Position numbers and translations under genes: made by a program. From assembly GCF_003001905.1 (NCBI RefSeq), contig NZ_PVNE01000029.1:1-48455 (forward strand): a DNA stretch of 48,455 nt. Direction: 5' to 3'. Of the stretch, positions 24,007 through 33,006 are shown piece by piece. Position 1 is the first letter of the stretch. The number at the start of each line of letters is the position of its first letter. The DNA comes from Planifilum fimeticola (GTDB taxonomy: Bacteria > Bacillota > Bacilli > Thermoactinomycetales > DSM-44946). The notes below the pieces were generated by a model. It ran no database searches. It was given only the letters and a program-made list of their open reading frames with translations, and was not told where the DNA came from.

Positions 24007-25251
24007 TTGCAAGGTCTGGAAAAAATAATGAAGAGGTATGACCCGGCAATCTGGGTCCGCTTCTGGGGATCCATCATGGTCTCCACCACCTCTTTCATGC
24101 TGTTCCCGCTCGTGGTGCTCTATCTCCACGAGCACATGGGCGTGGACATGGTCACAGCGGCCGCAACCACCATTTTCCCCGCATTGGTCGGCCTCTCCTG
24201 CAAATGGTGGGTGGGATCCCTCGCCGACCGCTTCGGCAGAAGGCCGGTGATCTTATTCTCCCTCTTTTTCCAAAGCCTCGTCATGATCGGCATGGCTTTC
24301 GCCACCAAAGCCTGGCATATTTATCTCTTATACTCCCTGAACGCCCTCGGACAGTCCATGTTCTTTCCGGCGGCCAACGCCCAGGTGGCCGACGTCGTCC
24401 CTGAAAACCGGCGGGCTGAGGCCTTCGCATTGATTGAAATGGGCTGGAACATGGGTGCGGCAATCGGGCCTGCCCTCGGTGCATTCGTCTACAATTTCGA
24501 TCCAACCTTTTTATTTTTATCCCAAGCCTTGGCCCAATTTCTCTTCGGCGTGCTCGCCTATTTCAAGATTCCGGAAACCCTGCCTGAGAATAGATCCAAG
24601 AGCAGGCAGGACGGAGGGGCAATGCAGGAGAAGGCCGTTCAACCCCGGTGGGGTTTTTCCGTGTACCTTCCCCTGATCGCCTTCACCGCCCTGGCGATTC
24701 CCATCAGCCTGCTGGATACCCAGATCTATACCGTCTTCCCGCTCTATCTGAAGGAGCATTTTGTGGAATACGTCACGGTATACGGGATTCTGAGAACCTT
24801 CACGGGGGCCTTGATCGTCTTCGTCCAGCTGCCCCTCACCCGAAAGACGGAATCGTCGAGTCCCGCGGTGATCCTGCTCATCACGTATCTCTCTTTCGCC
24901 CTGTTCGCCTTGCTTTACGGGCTGGCTCCCTTCATCTGGACCCTGATCATCGCGGAGATCTGTTACACGTTCGCGGACGTGCTGGTCCGCCCCCATCAAC
25001 AAAAGACGGTTTCCATCCTGGCACCCAAGGCGCTCCGCGGCCGCTTCTTCGGCATCTTCGACATGAACAGCAGCGTTTCCAACATCATCGGTCCCGTCAC
25101 CGGGAGTTTCATCCTGTCCCATTGGGGGGGCAAACCCCTCTTTATCGGGTTGGCACTCCTCTTGGTGTCGGCGGGAACCATCCTGTACCTGACCGTCAAC
25201 CGCTGGTTCCTGAAGAGAAAGCCGGCCCTGGAAGAGTCCGTTTCAACCTGA
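24007..25251 (+). CDS. MFS transporter (multidrug-like)
   Basis: 414-residue, 12-helix carrier. Motif A is perfect (GSLADRFGRRPVILF) and the helix-5 segment EMGWNMGAAIGPALGAFV resembles motif C of drug exporters (MdtG/YttB type). Start: TTG at 24007 lies 8 nt after CAGGAGG and opens at LQGLEKIMKRYDPAIW; the frame is open to 23941 but that covers the promoter. Substrate unknown. Same promoter type as the SRPBCC gene 4.5 kb away. Downstream, 99 bp to the esterase gene, which seems to have its own promoter. Confidence 0.85.
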   Translation: MQGLEKIMKRYDPAIWVRFWGSIMVSTTSFMLFPLVVLYLHEHMGVDMVTAAATTIFPALVGLSCKWWVGSLADRFGRRPVILFSLFFQSLVMIGMAFATKAWHIYLLYSLNALGQSMFFPAANAQVADVVPENRRAEAFALIEMGWNMGAAIGPALGAFVYNFDPTFLFLSQALAQFLFGVLAYFKIPETLPENRSKSRQDGGAMQEKAVQPRWGFSVYLPLIAFTALAIPISLLDTQIYTVFPLYLKEHFVEYVTVYGILRTFTGALIVFVQLPLTRKTESSSPAVILLITYLSFALFALLYGLAPFIWTLIIAEICYTFADVLVRPHQQKTVSILAPKALRGRFFGIFDMNSSVSNIIGPVTGSFILSHWGGKPLFIGLALLLVSAGTILYLTVNRWFLKRKPALEESVST

Positions 25252-25288
25252 GCGAAGAAAAAACGGAAAAACCACCCGACAAATAGGA

Positions 25289-25322
25289 TATAATGGTTTA
25301 CAACCCCATCGTGCCGACGGGG
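25289..25322 (+). promoter_or_regulatory. -10 box and leader hairpin before the esterase
   Basis: TATAAT at 25289-25294 without a clear -35, followed by CCCC-A-TCG-TGC-CGA-C-GGGG (25304-25322), a small hairpin in the leader. Confidence 0.3.
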
Positions 25323-25350
25323 AAAGACATTCCTTCGGGTGGTGATTCCG

Positions 25351-26097
25351 TTGCAATCCAATTACCTGAAGCGAACGATCGTCCGGGAAGAATTGTCCAG
25401 CGATTATCTGAGCGAAACGCGCGTCCTGCAAATCTATCTTCCGCCGGGATATTCCGACGAAAACCGCTACCCGGTGCTGTTTCTCCAAGACGGATCCGAT
25501 TATCTCACGCTGGGAAGGATCGCCACACAGACCAACCAGCTGATCGCCGAAGGACGGATTCACCCCCCGATCATCGTGATGATCCCCGTGGATAAAGAGC
25601 GGCGAAACGAAGAATACGCACCCGGCGGCGAACGGTTTGAAGCCTATTGCCGCTTTGTCGCCGAAGAAGTCCTGACCCGGGTCGAGAGCCGGTTCGCCGC
25701 CAGACGGGATCCCGAAGGGCGGGTGATCGGAGGTTCCTCCCTCGGCGCCACCGTCTCCCTTCACATCGCCCTCGATTTTCCCGACCGTTTCCGCCGCGTC
25801 CTGTCCCAGTCCGGCGCCTTTTTCAAAGCGACCCTGGACCGGATCCGGCAGACTCCTTCGCTGGAGGAGCTGGACGTGTACCAATTGATCGGGCTGGAAG
25901 AGTATGCGGTTCCCACCCATGTCGGCAATCTGGACCTTTTGGCCCGGAACCGGGAGGTTTCCCGGGCGCTGCGGGAGAAGGGAGCCTCTCTGCGATATGT
26001 GGAGAAGGAAGGAAAGCATACCTGGGGGCTGTGGCAAAAGGATCTTCCGGATGCCCTGACCTACTTTTTGGAAAAAACAGCGGATTCATCACCCTGA
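25351..26097 (+). CDS. Alpha/beta-hydrolase esterase (enterochelin esterase/EsD-like)
   Basis: 248-residue esterase-D-type hydrolase. The nucleophile elbow is GGSSLGA (Ser near residue 132), the fold opens with RVLQIYLPPGYSDENRYPVLFLQDGSDY, and the catalytic His lies in GKHTWGLWQKDLP near the C-terminus. Enterochelin esterases, S-formylglutathione hydrolases and mycolyltransferase-like proteins share this layout, so the substrate is open; the Bacillota relatives are called putative hydrolase. Start: TTG 25351 follows GGTGGTGAT, an anti-SD match; GTG 25339 and 25342 are alternatives. No signal peptide. Confidence 0.82.
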   Translation: MQSNYLKRTIVREELSSDYLSETRVLQIYLPPGYSDENRYPVLFLQDGSDYLTLGRIATQTNQLIAEGRIHPPIIVMIPVDKERRNEEYAPGGERFEAYCRFVAEEVLTRVESRFAARRDPEGRVIGGSSLGATVSLHIALDFPDRFRRVLSQSGAFFKATLDRIRQTPSLEELDVYQLIGLEEYAVPTHVGNLDLLARNREVSRALREKGASLRYVEKEGKHTWGLWQKDLPDALTYFLEKTADSSP

Positions 26098-26154
26098 TCG
26101 GAAAAGAGAGGGAGGTAAGACCGTCTCACGGCGCAGATGCCTTTTCGATGCTTC

Positions 26155-26201
26155 AAAAGACAACGGTTCCCCTCGCGATGGACGGGGAACCGTTGTCTTT
26201 T
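26155..26201. terminator. Bidirectional terminator
   Basis: AAAAGACAACGGTTCCCC and GGGGAACCGTTGTCTTTT form a perfect 18-bp stem with a short loop, giving T tracts in both directions. It separates the esterase from the convergent AIM24 gene. Confidence 0.85.
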
Positions 26202-26243
26202 CTCCTATATCCGTGTAAATCTTCCCGAAAACATGCGCCCCTC

Positions 26244-26897
26244 TCATTCCTTCAATACCGGCTCGTCAGGCTGAACCAGAACTTTGCCGTGCCCGTCAAA
26301 ACGGAGCTGGAACGTTTCACCCGACGAGCGCCCCAACAGGGTTTTCAGATTGACATCCGTCTTCACCTGCGGTGCGAGCCCTTCCGTCCAACCGATCAGG
26401 GAATCGGGATCCACCGTCACCGGCGCTTCCAAAACGGCCACGGGGCCGTGGGAAGTGATGGCGACGAAGCCCGTCCCCGTCAATCGACAGGTAAACAACC
26501 CCCCGGAGGTCATTCCCGCCCCGCGGATGACCGTAACATCCCAGTCCACCGTATTTTCAAAGGCGAGGAGATGCCGCCCTTCCACAAACAGCGTCTCCGC
26601 ACTGAGTCGCAAAACGGTAATATCCGACGCTTGGTGAGCCAGAAACAGGTCTCCGTTGCCGGAAGCCCTCATGAGGGGAATCCCCTCTCCCGTCACGGTC
26701 TTTTTCAGCCACTTGCCGATCCCGCCCGAAGTTCTTTCGAATTTGAAATCTCCATGATAGGCGATCATGCTCCCCGCCCGACAGTAGATCTCATCGGTGA
26801 CGCGCACTTTGAGCATCTTGCTGTTCTGCAGAACAAACGACTCTTTGGCCTCCTTCTCGCCGGATTGCTGCATCAAATCCCTCAACGTTTGGCTCAT
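26244..26897 (-). CDS. AIM24 family protein
   Basis: 217-residue protein of the AIM24 family (TRAP-like beta-barrel fold), named after a yeast mitochondrial protein; bacterial members have no proven function. Typical blocks: QNSKMLKVRV, CRAGSMIAYHGDFKFE, GEGIPLMRASGNGDLFLAHQASDI, and FTCRLTGTGFVAITSHG. No signal or membrane segment. ATG at 26897 follows GGAGGAAGAT. Possibly in one unit with the membrane protein upstream (153 bp between). Confidence 0.88.
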   Translation of the reverse strand: MSQTLRDLMQQSGEKEAKESFVLQNSKMLKVRVTDEIYCRAGSMIAYHGDFKFERTSGGIGKWLKKTVTGEGIPLMRASGNGDLFLAHQASDITVLRLSAETLFVEGRHLLAFENTVDWDVTVIRGAGMTSGGLFTCRLTGTGFVAITSHGPVAVLEAPVTVDPDSLIGWTEGLAPQVKTDVNLKTLLGRSSGETFQLRFDGHGKVLVQPDEPVLKE

Positions 26898-27050
26898 CGG
26901 CCATCTTCCTCCTTCTCGATGTCTGCTTCCTTTTCAGGCCGGGAGATGGGAACCGCAAGGAAGGACCGAATCGTCCACAAGGCGTTCCGCTGCGGACGGA
27001 AGAGGGGGGTTCACGTTCCGTCCGCTCCATCATCGTCACAGCCCCGTTCA

Positions 27051-28073
27051 CTACCCGCCGCTGCAACCCCCTCCGCCGCATCCGGCCCCGCCGCAGCTGC
27101 CGCCGCCATCGGCATCGCCCGAACCGGAATCGGAGTCCAAACCTCCCCACACTCCCCCGGAAGCGCAGTAAGGGGTCACATACCGGGAATCCGTGTCCGC
27201 TGCCCGTCTCAACAATTCCTTTTGCGCCGCCAAAAAGTCAGCGGAATGATACAACGACAGATAAGCCAACGCGCCGAGCATCCACACGGACGGCTCCGTC
27301 TCCCGTCCCCGCCGGGATAGCATGTGGGAACGAAGGGTTTTCACATCCCGGCCATACAGATCCGCATACTGTCTGGCATCACGGATGGCGCGGCGGAACG
27401 CGCCGATGACAAAGCGGCACAGCCGCTCCGCTTCTTCAAAATGGCGGGCGCTCTCCCGGTTGAAATACCGTTCCAGGAGCTGATTCTCCGAAGACGTCTC
27501 AATTTCCCTCAGGAGCTCCCGGGGCATGGGATGGCGGAAGAAAGGTCCCCAGGCGGTCCGGCTGTAGGGCGTCGGACGGAACAACAGGGTGTAGGTCCAG
27601 TCAAACCATGCCCTCTCCCCCGGATCAAAAACAGGCTGATCATGAGGGTTGTGGTGAAGGTACGTCCCGAGGAACTTCCTGGAAAAACGCTCGTAATCCC
27701 GGGTAAACAGGAGCATCTCATGCCACACGCTGTCCACGTCCCGGCTGTACATGGGGACGTTTCTCAGGATCGCCGTCAGCACAAAAAACCGCTTCAGTTC
27801 AAACCAGCGGTTTCGCCATTCCGTCTCCCCGATCCCCGAATTTTCCATGATACGGCGCTTTACCCGTTCACTATACCCCTCAGGCAGCACCTGCTGCAAG
27901 CGCCCGATCATGTCTCTCAGATCCCGGTCCACTTGTTGGTCGTGAAGCTGGATTCCCAACTCCGGAAGCTCCCAGGAGCGGTTCTTCCACCCTCTGCCCC
28001 GCCGCACGGTGATGATCCACGCAATGAGTGCGATGACGACGGCCGCCAGGGAAAAGAACAGCACCGTTTTCAC
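27051..28073 (-). CDS. Membrane protein with glycine-rich-domain-like core and Gly/Cys tail
   Basis: 340 residues from GTG 28073 (AAAGGAGG upstream). One N-terminal membrane helix (residues 2-24), then a soluble helical region containing DVDSVWHEMLLFTRDYERF and FLGTYLHHNPH. The pattern DxVWHxxLLFTxDYxxF...HH resembles the core of glycine-rich domain proteins (GRDP, DUF1399). The C-terminus ends in an unusual Gly/Ser/Cys stretch with four cysteines spaced in GGGSCGGAGCGGGGCSGG. Function unknown. The frame is open further to 28208, overlapping the bacilliredoxin stop, but without a ribosome site. The tail resembles those of TIGR04222-like proteins in Bacillota and actinomycetes. Confidence 0.7.
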   Translation of the reverse strand: MKTVLFFSLAAVVIALIAWIITVRRGRGWKNRSWELPELGIQLHDQQVDRDLRDMIGRLQQVLPEGYSERVKRRIMENSGIGETEWRNRWFELKRFFVLTAILRNVPMYSRDVDSVWHEMLLFTRDYERFSRKFLGTYLHHNPHDQPVFDPGERAWFDWTYTLLFRPTPYSRTAWGPFFRHPMPRELLREIETSSENQLLERYFNRESARHFEEAERLCRFVIGAFRRAIRDARQYADLYGRDVKTLRSHMLSRRGRETEPSVWMLGALAYLSLYHSADFLAAQKELLRRAADTDSRYVTPYCASGGVWGGLDSDSGSGDADGGGSCGGAGCGGGGCSGG

Positions 28074-28198
28074 CAAATTCCGCCTCCTTTGACGCCGGAG
28101 AAGCTCCAACCGCTCCCGGTCAAACAAAAAACAACCTTTTGACAATACCACCGAAAACAAACGCCCCCCATTCCCGGACCGGGAGGGAGGCACATCCA

Positions 28199-28642
28199 TC
28201 AGCCGCAATATTTGTCAAAGGCAGCCGTCAGATCGGCGGCGATCTCATCCAACCCCCGGTTTTCGATCTGATGACGGTGAATCATGTGCACCAATTTCCC
28301 GTCCTTCATCAGGGCAAAGGAAGGGGAGGATGGTGGCTCTCCTTCAAAATATTCCCGGGCCTTGGCAGTGGCTTCTTTGTCCTGACCGGCGAAAACCGTG
28401 TACAGATGATCCGGCTTTTTGTCATGGGTGAGCGCCTTGGCCACCGCCGGCCGGGCCAACCCCGCCGCACAACCGCAGACGGAATTGACGACAATCAGCG
28501 CGGTCCCTTTCTTCCCCTCGCCTTCCAGGGCTTCCACCACTTCTTCCGGTGTGCGAAGTTCCTTAAAACCGACGCGCGTCAGTTCATCCCGCATCGGTTG
28601 TACCATCATTTGCATCTGTTGAAAATAAAAATCCTGAACCAT
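28199..28642 (-). CDS. brxA: BrxA/BrxB family bacilliredoxin
   Basis: 147-residue bacilliredoxin (DUF1094, YphP/YqiW family). The active site is Cys55-Gly-Cys57 in VVNSVCGCAAGLARP, the CGC form. In Bacillus, BrxA and BrxB remove bacillithiol from S-bacillithiolated proteins (such as OhrR and MetE) in the cytosol; so the organism probably makes bacillithiol. Starts MVQDFYFQQMQ, the usual family start; AAAAGGAGGGG precedes ATG 28642. Upstream is an AT-rich divergent promoter zone shared with the 49-residue gene at 28808. The choice between brxA and brxB is not certain. Confidence 0.93.
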   Translation of the reverse strand: MVQDFYFQQMQMMVQPMRDELTRVGFKELRTPEEVVEALEGEGKKGTALIVVNSVCGCAAGLARPAVAKALTHDKKPDHLYTVFAGQDKEATAKAREYFEGEPPSSPSFALMKDGKLVHMIHRHQIENRGLDEIAADLTAAFDKYCG

Positions 28643-28732
28643 TGACCACCCCTCCTTTTTCTTTTCATTCTATCCGAAATAAGAATCGGGGTCCACTCGA
28701 CCCCTATCGTGTAATCGCACTCCCGACAAAAT

Positions 28733-28778
28733 TTGTTATAATACAGACGTTAACAAATGGGTATTGTTATAATATAAT
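28733..28778 (+). promoter_or_regulatory. Strong promoter with three TTGTTA half-sites
   Basis: -35 TTAACA (28750-28755), 17-nt spacer, -10 TATAAT (28773-28778), close to sigma-A consensus. TTGTTA (28733), TAACAA (28751) and TTGTTA (28764) form two overlapping inverted pairs (spacings 12 and 7). The middle half-site covers the -35, and the third touches the -10 region. A second TATAAT lies at 28737-28742. A repressor operator is likely. Confidence 0.6.
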
Positions 28779-28807
28779 AGAATTAAACCCGGCGAGGAGG
28801 TCAAAAA

Positions 28808-28957
28808 ATGGCGGTCACAGCAAAAGCGGAAACGGCAACGGATGCCCGGATGTGCCCGGAATGCGGTTCGGAAATCCAACATTCCCACGAACAGGCCCAA
28901 AACGATTGCTGCAACGATCAGTGGATCCGTCTTCAGATTGAACGCTGTTACGCATAA
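28808..28957 (+). CDS. 49-residue cysteine-containing small protein
   Basis: ATG at 28808 with a consensus GAGGAGG 8 nt upstream, and a strong promoter. Sequence has CPECG near residue 16-20, then NDCCND and a C-terminal Cys, with His at 25 and 27: a small treble-clef or zinc-ribbon-like metal site is conceivable (one CxxC plus CC). No family recognised; 50 codons to TAA at 28957, followed by a good terminator at 29004-29032. The coherent expression signals argue that it is a real gene, though too short for default gene callers. It is divergent from brxA, suggesting a link to thiol or metal stress. Confidence 0.6.
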   Translation: MAVTAKAETATDARMCPECGSEIQHSHEQAQNDCCNDQWIRLQIERCYA

Positions 28958-29003
28958 GGCTCCCTGTCGGGCCTTGCCAATCCTGATTCAACCCCATTCC
29001 TTC

Positions 29004-29032
29004 GGCGGTCCTTAGCGGACTCGCTTTTTTTT
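29004..29032 (+). terminator. Terminator of the small-protein gene
   Basis: GCG-GTCC-TTAGC-GGAC-T-CGC followed by eight T residues (29025-29032). Confidence 0.65.
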
Positions 29033-29218
29033 GCCTTTACCCCCCCCTCCCGGCCATGACCCCCGCCATCCTTACCATTCCCCGGAATCTGAAAAAAATC
29101 CCGGGCGAACAAAAAAACGGGCGCACCGCAACCCTTCGCCGGAAAGGCTGACGATACACCCCTTTTGGGCTTGCTCTATCCAAATGAATGCATGGATTCC
29201 CCTCGTCGGGAACCTCCC

Positions 29219-29980
29219 TCACCGGGCCGTTGCGCCGCCCTTCACCATCTTGCCCATTCTTCGGGCCGCCTCCATGATCCGCGGCGCGAAGGCCTCCATC
29301 TTCTCTTGAGTCAGGCGGCCCACCGGTCCGGATACGGCCAGGGCGGCGATGATCTCACCGGAACGGTTGAGCACGGGAGCCGCTACGGCCGAGGCGCCCG
29401 CTTCCCTCTCCTCCATGCTGGTGGCGTATCCCTTGCGCCGAATCTCCTCCAATTGCCTGCGGTAGTGCTCCCGATCAATCGATTCCGGCCAGGAAGGATC
29501 GTTCAGGACGATCCTCTGCGTCTCCGGGGAAGCATAGGCCACCAGCACTTTGCTGGAAGCACCGACCGTCAAGGGCATCCGGTCGCCGATGGGTGCCACG
29601 CGGCGGATGGTCTGGCGGCTTTCCACCGCCTGGATGCGGACCCGCTCCATCCCGTCCCGGATGTAAAGGCTGACCGTCTCCTCCAACTCGTCCCGCAACC
29701 GTTCCATTTCCGGCAGAAACAGCACGGCCGGATCATCGGACTGACTCAGATTGGCGGACAGTTCCCAAATGCGAAATCCCAACCGGTATCTCTCTGTCTC
29801 CGGGTTGCGCCGGAGGAAGCCCTTCCCCTCCAAAGTGACCAGCAGGCGGTAGACGGTGCTTTTGTTCAAACCCGTATGCTGGGCGATCTCCGTCAGGCTC
29901 CATTCGCTCTTCTCCACAAAGCAGAGCAGGATATCCAATGCCCGTTCAGCGGCTCGGACGGTAAATTTCTTATCTTCCAT
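29219..29980 (-). CDS. IclR family transcriptional regulator
   Basis: 253-residue regulator: N-terminal winged helix (about 5-75; LTEIAQHTGLNKSTVYRLLVTLEGKGFLRR) and C-terminal effector domain (PLTVGASSKVLVAYASP, GYATSMEEREAGASAVAAPVL, EIIAALAVSGPVGRL). Members respond to small acids or aromatic/sugar catabolites. It is divergent from aconitase with 224 bp between. Its GGAGG site (29993-29997 region) overlaps the stem GAGGA-TGC-TCCTC just before ATG 29980, so translation may be damped by that hairpin. Its own promoter has an extended -10 TGTTATAAT. Confidence 0.9.
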   Translation of the reverse strand: MEDKKFTVRAAERALDILLCFVEKSEWSLTEIAQHTGLNKSTVYRLLVTLEGKGFLRRNPETERYRLGFRIWELSANLSQSDDPAVLFLPEMERLRDELEETVSLYIRDGMERVRIQAVESRQTIRRVAPIGDRMPLTVGASSKVLVAYASPETQRIVLNDPSWPESIDREHYRRQLEEIRRKGYATSMEEREAGASAVAAPVLNRSGEIIAALAVSGPVGRLTQEKMEAFAPRIMEAARRMGKMVKGGATAR

Positions 29981-30080
29981 CGAGGAGCATCCTCCGGTTT
30001 CACTGGTTGAAATTCATTTTAATTTTCATTATAACACGTTCCGCGGCGATCATAAGAGAGGTTTTTGATAAAAATAAGGC

Positions 30081-30158
30081 TATACAACGACGGCAATCCA
30101 TTGTATAATGGGTATCGAAAAAAGAAACTTTGTTTCATACAGTGGAACGAACTGTTCC
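30081..30158 (+). promoter_or_regulatory. Aconitase promoter with nested dyads
   Basis: -35 TATACA (30081-30086), 17-nt spacer, -10 TATAAT (30104-30109). TATACAA (30081-30087) and TTGTATA (30101-30107) are inverted repeats covering both boxes. Downstream: GAAAC-TTT-GTTTC (30124-30136), ACAGT-N7-ACTGT (30139-30155), and GGAAC-N5-GTTCC (30144-30158). Operators for IclR, CcpC or another TCA regulator are expected in such positions. Confidence 0.5.
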
Positions 30159-30204
30159 CTTTCCTTTTGTTTTCTTGCGATCACCGACAAAGGAGGTAAA
30201 CCCC

Positions 30205-32934
30205 ATGGCAAACCGAGACGATTGGTTCAACATCCGCTCCACCCTGGACGTGGATGGCCGCACCTATGTTTACTGGCGCCTGCAAGGGCTGGAAGAGCAG
30301 GGGCTCGGAAACATCTCCCGCCTTCCCTTCTCCATCAAGGTGCTGCTGGAAGCGGCCGCCCGGCAGTACGACGGCAAAGCGATTACCGCCGAGCACGTCC
30401 GCATGCTGGCCCGTTGGGCGGATGAGCGGGTGAAGAAGGAAATTCCCTTTAAACCGGCACGGATCGTCCTTCAGGACTTCACCGGCGTTCCGGCGGTGGT
30501 GGACCTCGCCGCTCTCCGGTCCGCGATGGCCCGGGTCGGCGGCGATCCGAAGCGGATCAACCCCCTGGTTCCCGTCGATCTCGTCATCGACCACTCGGTG
30601 ATGGTGGACCGGTTTGGCACGCCGGATGCCCTGCAATACAACATGAACGTGGAATTCGAACGGAACGAGGAGCGTTACCGCCTGCTCCGCTGGGCCCAGG
30701 AAGCCTTCGACAACTTCCGGGTCGTTCCTCCCGCGACGGGGATCATCCACCAGGTCAACCTGGAATACCTGGCCAAGGTGGCCATGACCAAGGAGCAGGA
30801 CGGCGAAACCCAGGTCTTCCCGGATTCGCTGGTGGGCACCGACTCCCACACGACGATGATCAACGGTTTGGGCGTCGTCGGCTGGGGTGTCGGCGGCATT
30901 GAGGCGGAAGCCGGCATGCTGGGGCAACCCCTCTACTTCGTGATGCCGGAAGTGGTCGGGTTCAAGCTGACCGGCCAACTCCCCGACGGAGCGACGGCCA
31001 CCGACCTGGCTCTCACCGTCACGGAAATGCTCCGCAAAAAGGGCGTCGTCGGGAAGTTCGTCGAATTCTACGGTCCCGGACTGAGCCACATGAGCCTGGC
31101 GGACCGGGCGACCGTAGCCAACATGGCTCCCGAATACGGTGCCACCATGGGCTTCTTCCCCGTGGACGAGGAAACCCTCAACTACCTGCGCCTGACGGGA
31201 CGGGACGAATCCCTCATCCGCTTGGTGGAAGCCTACTACAAGGCCCAAGGCATGTTCCGGACCGACGACACGCCGGACCCGGTCTTCAGCGACACCATCG
31301 AGCTGGATCTTTCGACGGTCGTTCCCAGCCTCGCCGGACCGCGGCGTCCTCAGGACCGGATCGAACTGAAGGACATGAAGGAAGCCTGGAACGAAACCCT
31401 GAGAAAACCCATCGATCAGGGCGGATTCGGGCTGTCCGAGGAGGAAGCGGCCAAATCCGTGAGCGTCAAGCGGGCGGACGGCACTTCCTACGAACTGAAA
31501 AACGGTTCCGTCGTCATTGCGGCGATTACCAGCTGCACCAACACCTCCAACCCGAGCGTGATGCTGGGGGCCGGTCTCGTCGCCAAAAAAGCGGTGGAAA
31601 AGGGCCTGTCCGTTCCGGCCTACGTCAAAACCAGCCTGACCCCCGGTTCCAAAGTGGTCACCGAATACCTGGAGACCGCCGGCCTGACCGAACCTCTGGG
31701 GAAATTGGGCTTCACCGTGGCCGGTTACGGGTGCGCCACCTGTATCGGAAACAGCGGTCCCTTGCCGGAGGATGTGGCCAAAGCGATTGAAGAGAACGAT
31801 CTCACCGTCGCCTCGGTATTGAGCGGAAACCGGAACTTCGAAGGCCGGATCCACCCGCTGGTGAAGGCCAACTACCTGGCTTCCCCTCCGCTGGTGATCG
31901 TTTACGCCCTGGCCGGCACGGTGGACATCGACCTGGAGAAAGACCCGATCGGCACCGGATCCGACGGCCAGCCCGTCTATCTGAAGGATATCTGGCCCTC
32001 GGCCGAGGAAATCATCCAGGTGATGAAGGAAGCGATGAACCCGGATCAATTCCGGAGGCAATACGCCCGCGTCTTCGACGCCAACGAGCGGTGGAACAAC
32101 ATGCCCACTCCGAAGGGCGACCTGTACGACTGGGACGAAAAATCCACCTACATCCAGGAACCGCCCTTCTTCGTCAACCTGTCGGCGGAAGTGGATCCGA
32201 TCGAGGAGATTCACGGAGCCCGGGCTCTGGCCCTGCTGGGCGATTCCGTCACCACGGACCATATCTCCCCGGCCGGAAGCATCGCGCCGGACAGCCCCGC
32301 CGGCAAGTACCTGCAGGAAAACGGGGTGAAGCCGAAGGATTTCAACTCCTACGGTTCCCGGCGCGGAAACGACCGCGTCATGACCCGCGGCACCTTTGCC
32401 AACATCCGCATCCGCAACGCGATGGTTCCCGGCGTGGAGGGCGGCTACACCAAGTATGTGCCCACCGGTGAGACGATGACCATCTACGACGCGGCGATGA
32501 AGTATCAACAGGAGAACACGCCCCTCGTCGTCCTCGCCGGCAAGGAGTACGGAACCGGAAGCTCCCGCGACTGGGCGGCCAAAGGGACCAACCTCCTCGG
32601 CGTCAAGGCGGTCATCGCCGAGAGCTTCGAGCGGATCCACCGGAGCAATCTGGTGGGTATGGGCGTCCTGCCCCTGCAGTTCGCGGACGGCCAAAGCTGG
32701 AAGTCCCTCGGCCTGACGGGCGAAGAGTCCTTTGACATCCTCGACCTTCACGATGAAATCCGACCCGGACAGCGGATCAAGGTTCGGGCCACCAAAAAGG
32801 ATGGTTCCACCGTCGAATTTGACACCATTCTCCGCCTCGACAGCCAAGTGGACATCGAATACTACCGGAACGGCGGCATTCTGCAGACGGTTCTCCGCCA
32901 GATCCTGAACGACAAGGAGGAAGTGACCGTCTGA
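30205..32934 (+). CDS. acnA: Aconitate hydratase
   Basis: 909-residue bacterial aconitase A (IRP-like type, usual length 900-910) that isomerises citrate to isocitrate in the TCA cycle. The [4Fe-4S] ligands are Cys444 (SCTNTSNPS), Cys510 and Cys513 ([12 protein letters not shown]); active-site segments are [21 protein letters not shown] and the C-terminal swivel domain with [16 protein letters not shown] 30205 has AAAGGAGG 9 nt upstream, giving the standard N-terminus MANRDDWF. The frame is open to 30130 but that covers the leader. Single gene with its own terminator; control by the divergent IclR regulator or by CcpC-like factors is inferred from the nested dyads. The apo-form may also bind RNA, as in B. 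subtilis. Confidence 0.96.
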   Translation: MANRDDWFNIRSTLDVDGRTYVYWRLQGLEEQGLGNISRLPFSIKVLLEAAARQYDGKAITAEHVRMLARWADERVKKEIPFKPARIVLQDFTGVPAVVDLAALRSAMARVGGDPKRINPLVPVDLVIDHSVMVDRFGTPDALQYNMNVEFERNEERYRLLRWAQEAFDNFRVVPPATGIIHQVNLEYLAKVAMTKEQDGETQVFPDSLVGTDSHTTMINGLGVVGWGVGGIEAEAGMLGQPLYFVMPEVVGFKLTGQLPDGATATDLALTVTEMLRKKGVVGKFVEFYGPGLSHMSLADRATVANMAPEYGATMGFFPVDEETLNYLRLTGRDESLIRLVEAYYKAQGMFRTDDTPDPVFSDTIELDLSTVVPSLAGPRRPQDRIELKDMKEAWNETLRKPIDQGGFGLSEEEAAKSVSVKRADGTSYELKNGSVVIAAITSCTNTSNPSVMLGAGLVAKKAVEKGLSVPAYVKTSLTPGSKVVTEYLETAGLTEPLGKLGFTVAGYGCATCIGNSGPLPEDVAKAIEENDLTVASVLSGNRNFEGRIHPLVKANYLASPPLVIVYALAGTVDIDLEKDPIGTGSDGQPVYLKDIWPSAEEIIQVMKEAMNPDQFRRQYARVFDANERWNNMPTPKGDLYDWDEKSTYIQEPPFFVNLSAEVDPIEEIHGARALALLGDSVTTDHISPAGSIAPDSPAGKYLQENGVKPKDFNSYGSRRGNDRVMTRGTFANIRIRNAMVPGVEGGYTKYVPTGETMTIYDAAMKYQQENTPLVVLAGKEYGTGSSRDWAAKGTNLLGVKAVIAESFERIHRSNLVGMGVLPLQFADGQSWKSLGLTGEESFDILDLHDEIRPGQRIKVRATKKDGSTVEFDTILRLDSQVDIEYYRNGGILQTVLRQILNDKEEVTV

Positions 32935-32948
32935 TCCGCCCATCCGAA

Positions 32949-32977
32949 AGGCCCGCTATCCAAGCGGGCCTTTTTTT
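32949..32977 (+). terminator. Intrinsic terminator of acnA
   Basis: AGGCCCGCT and AGCGGGCCT with loop ATCCA, followed by seven T residues. Confidence 0.88.
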
Positions 32978-33006
32978 CGACAAATCCTTTTCCGGGAGGG
33001 ATCACC

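Noticed and set aside
30181-32943. 920-codon open frame antisense to aconitase
   Set aside because: High-GC coding DNA often leaves the mirror frame open; the translation has no family features, and the plus-strand gene is aconitase beyond doubt.
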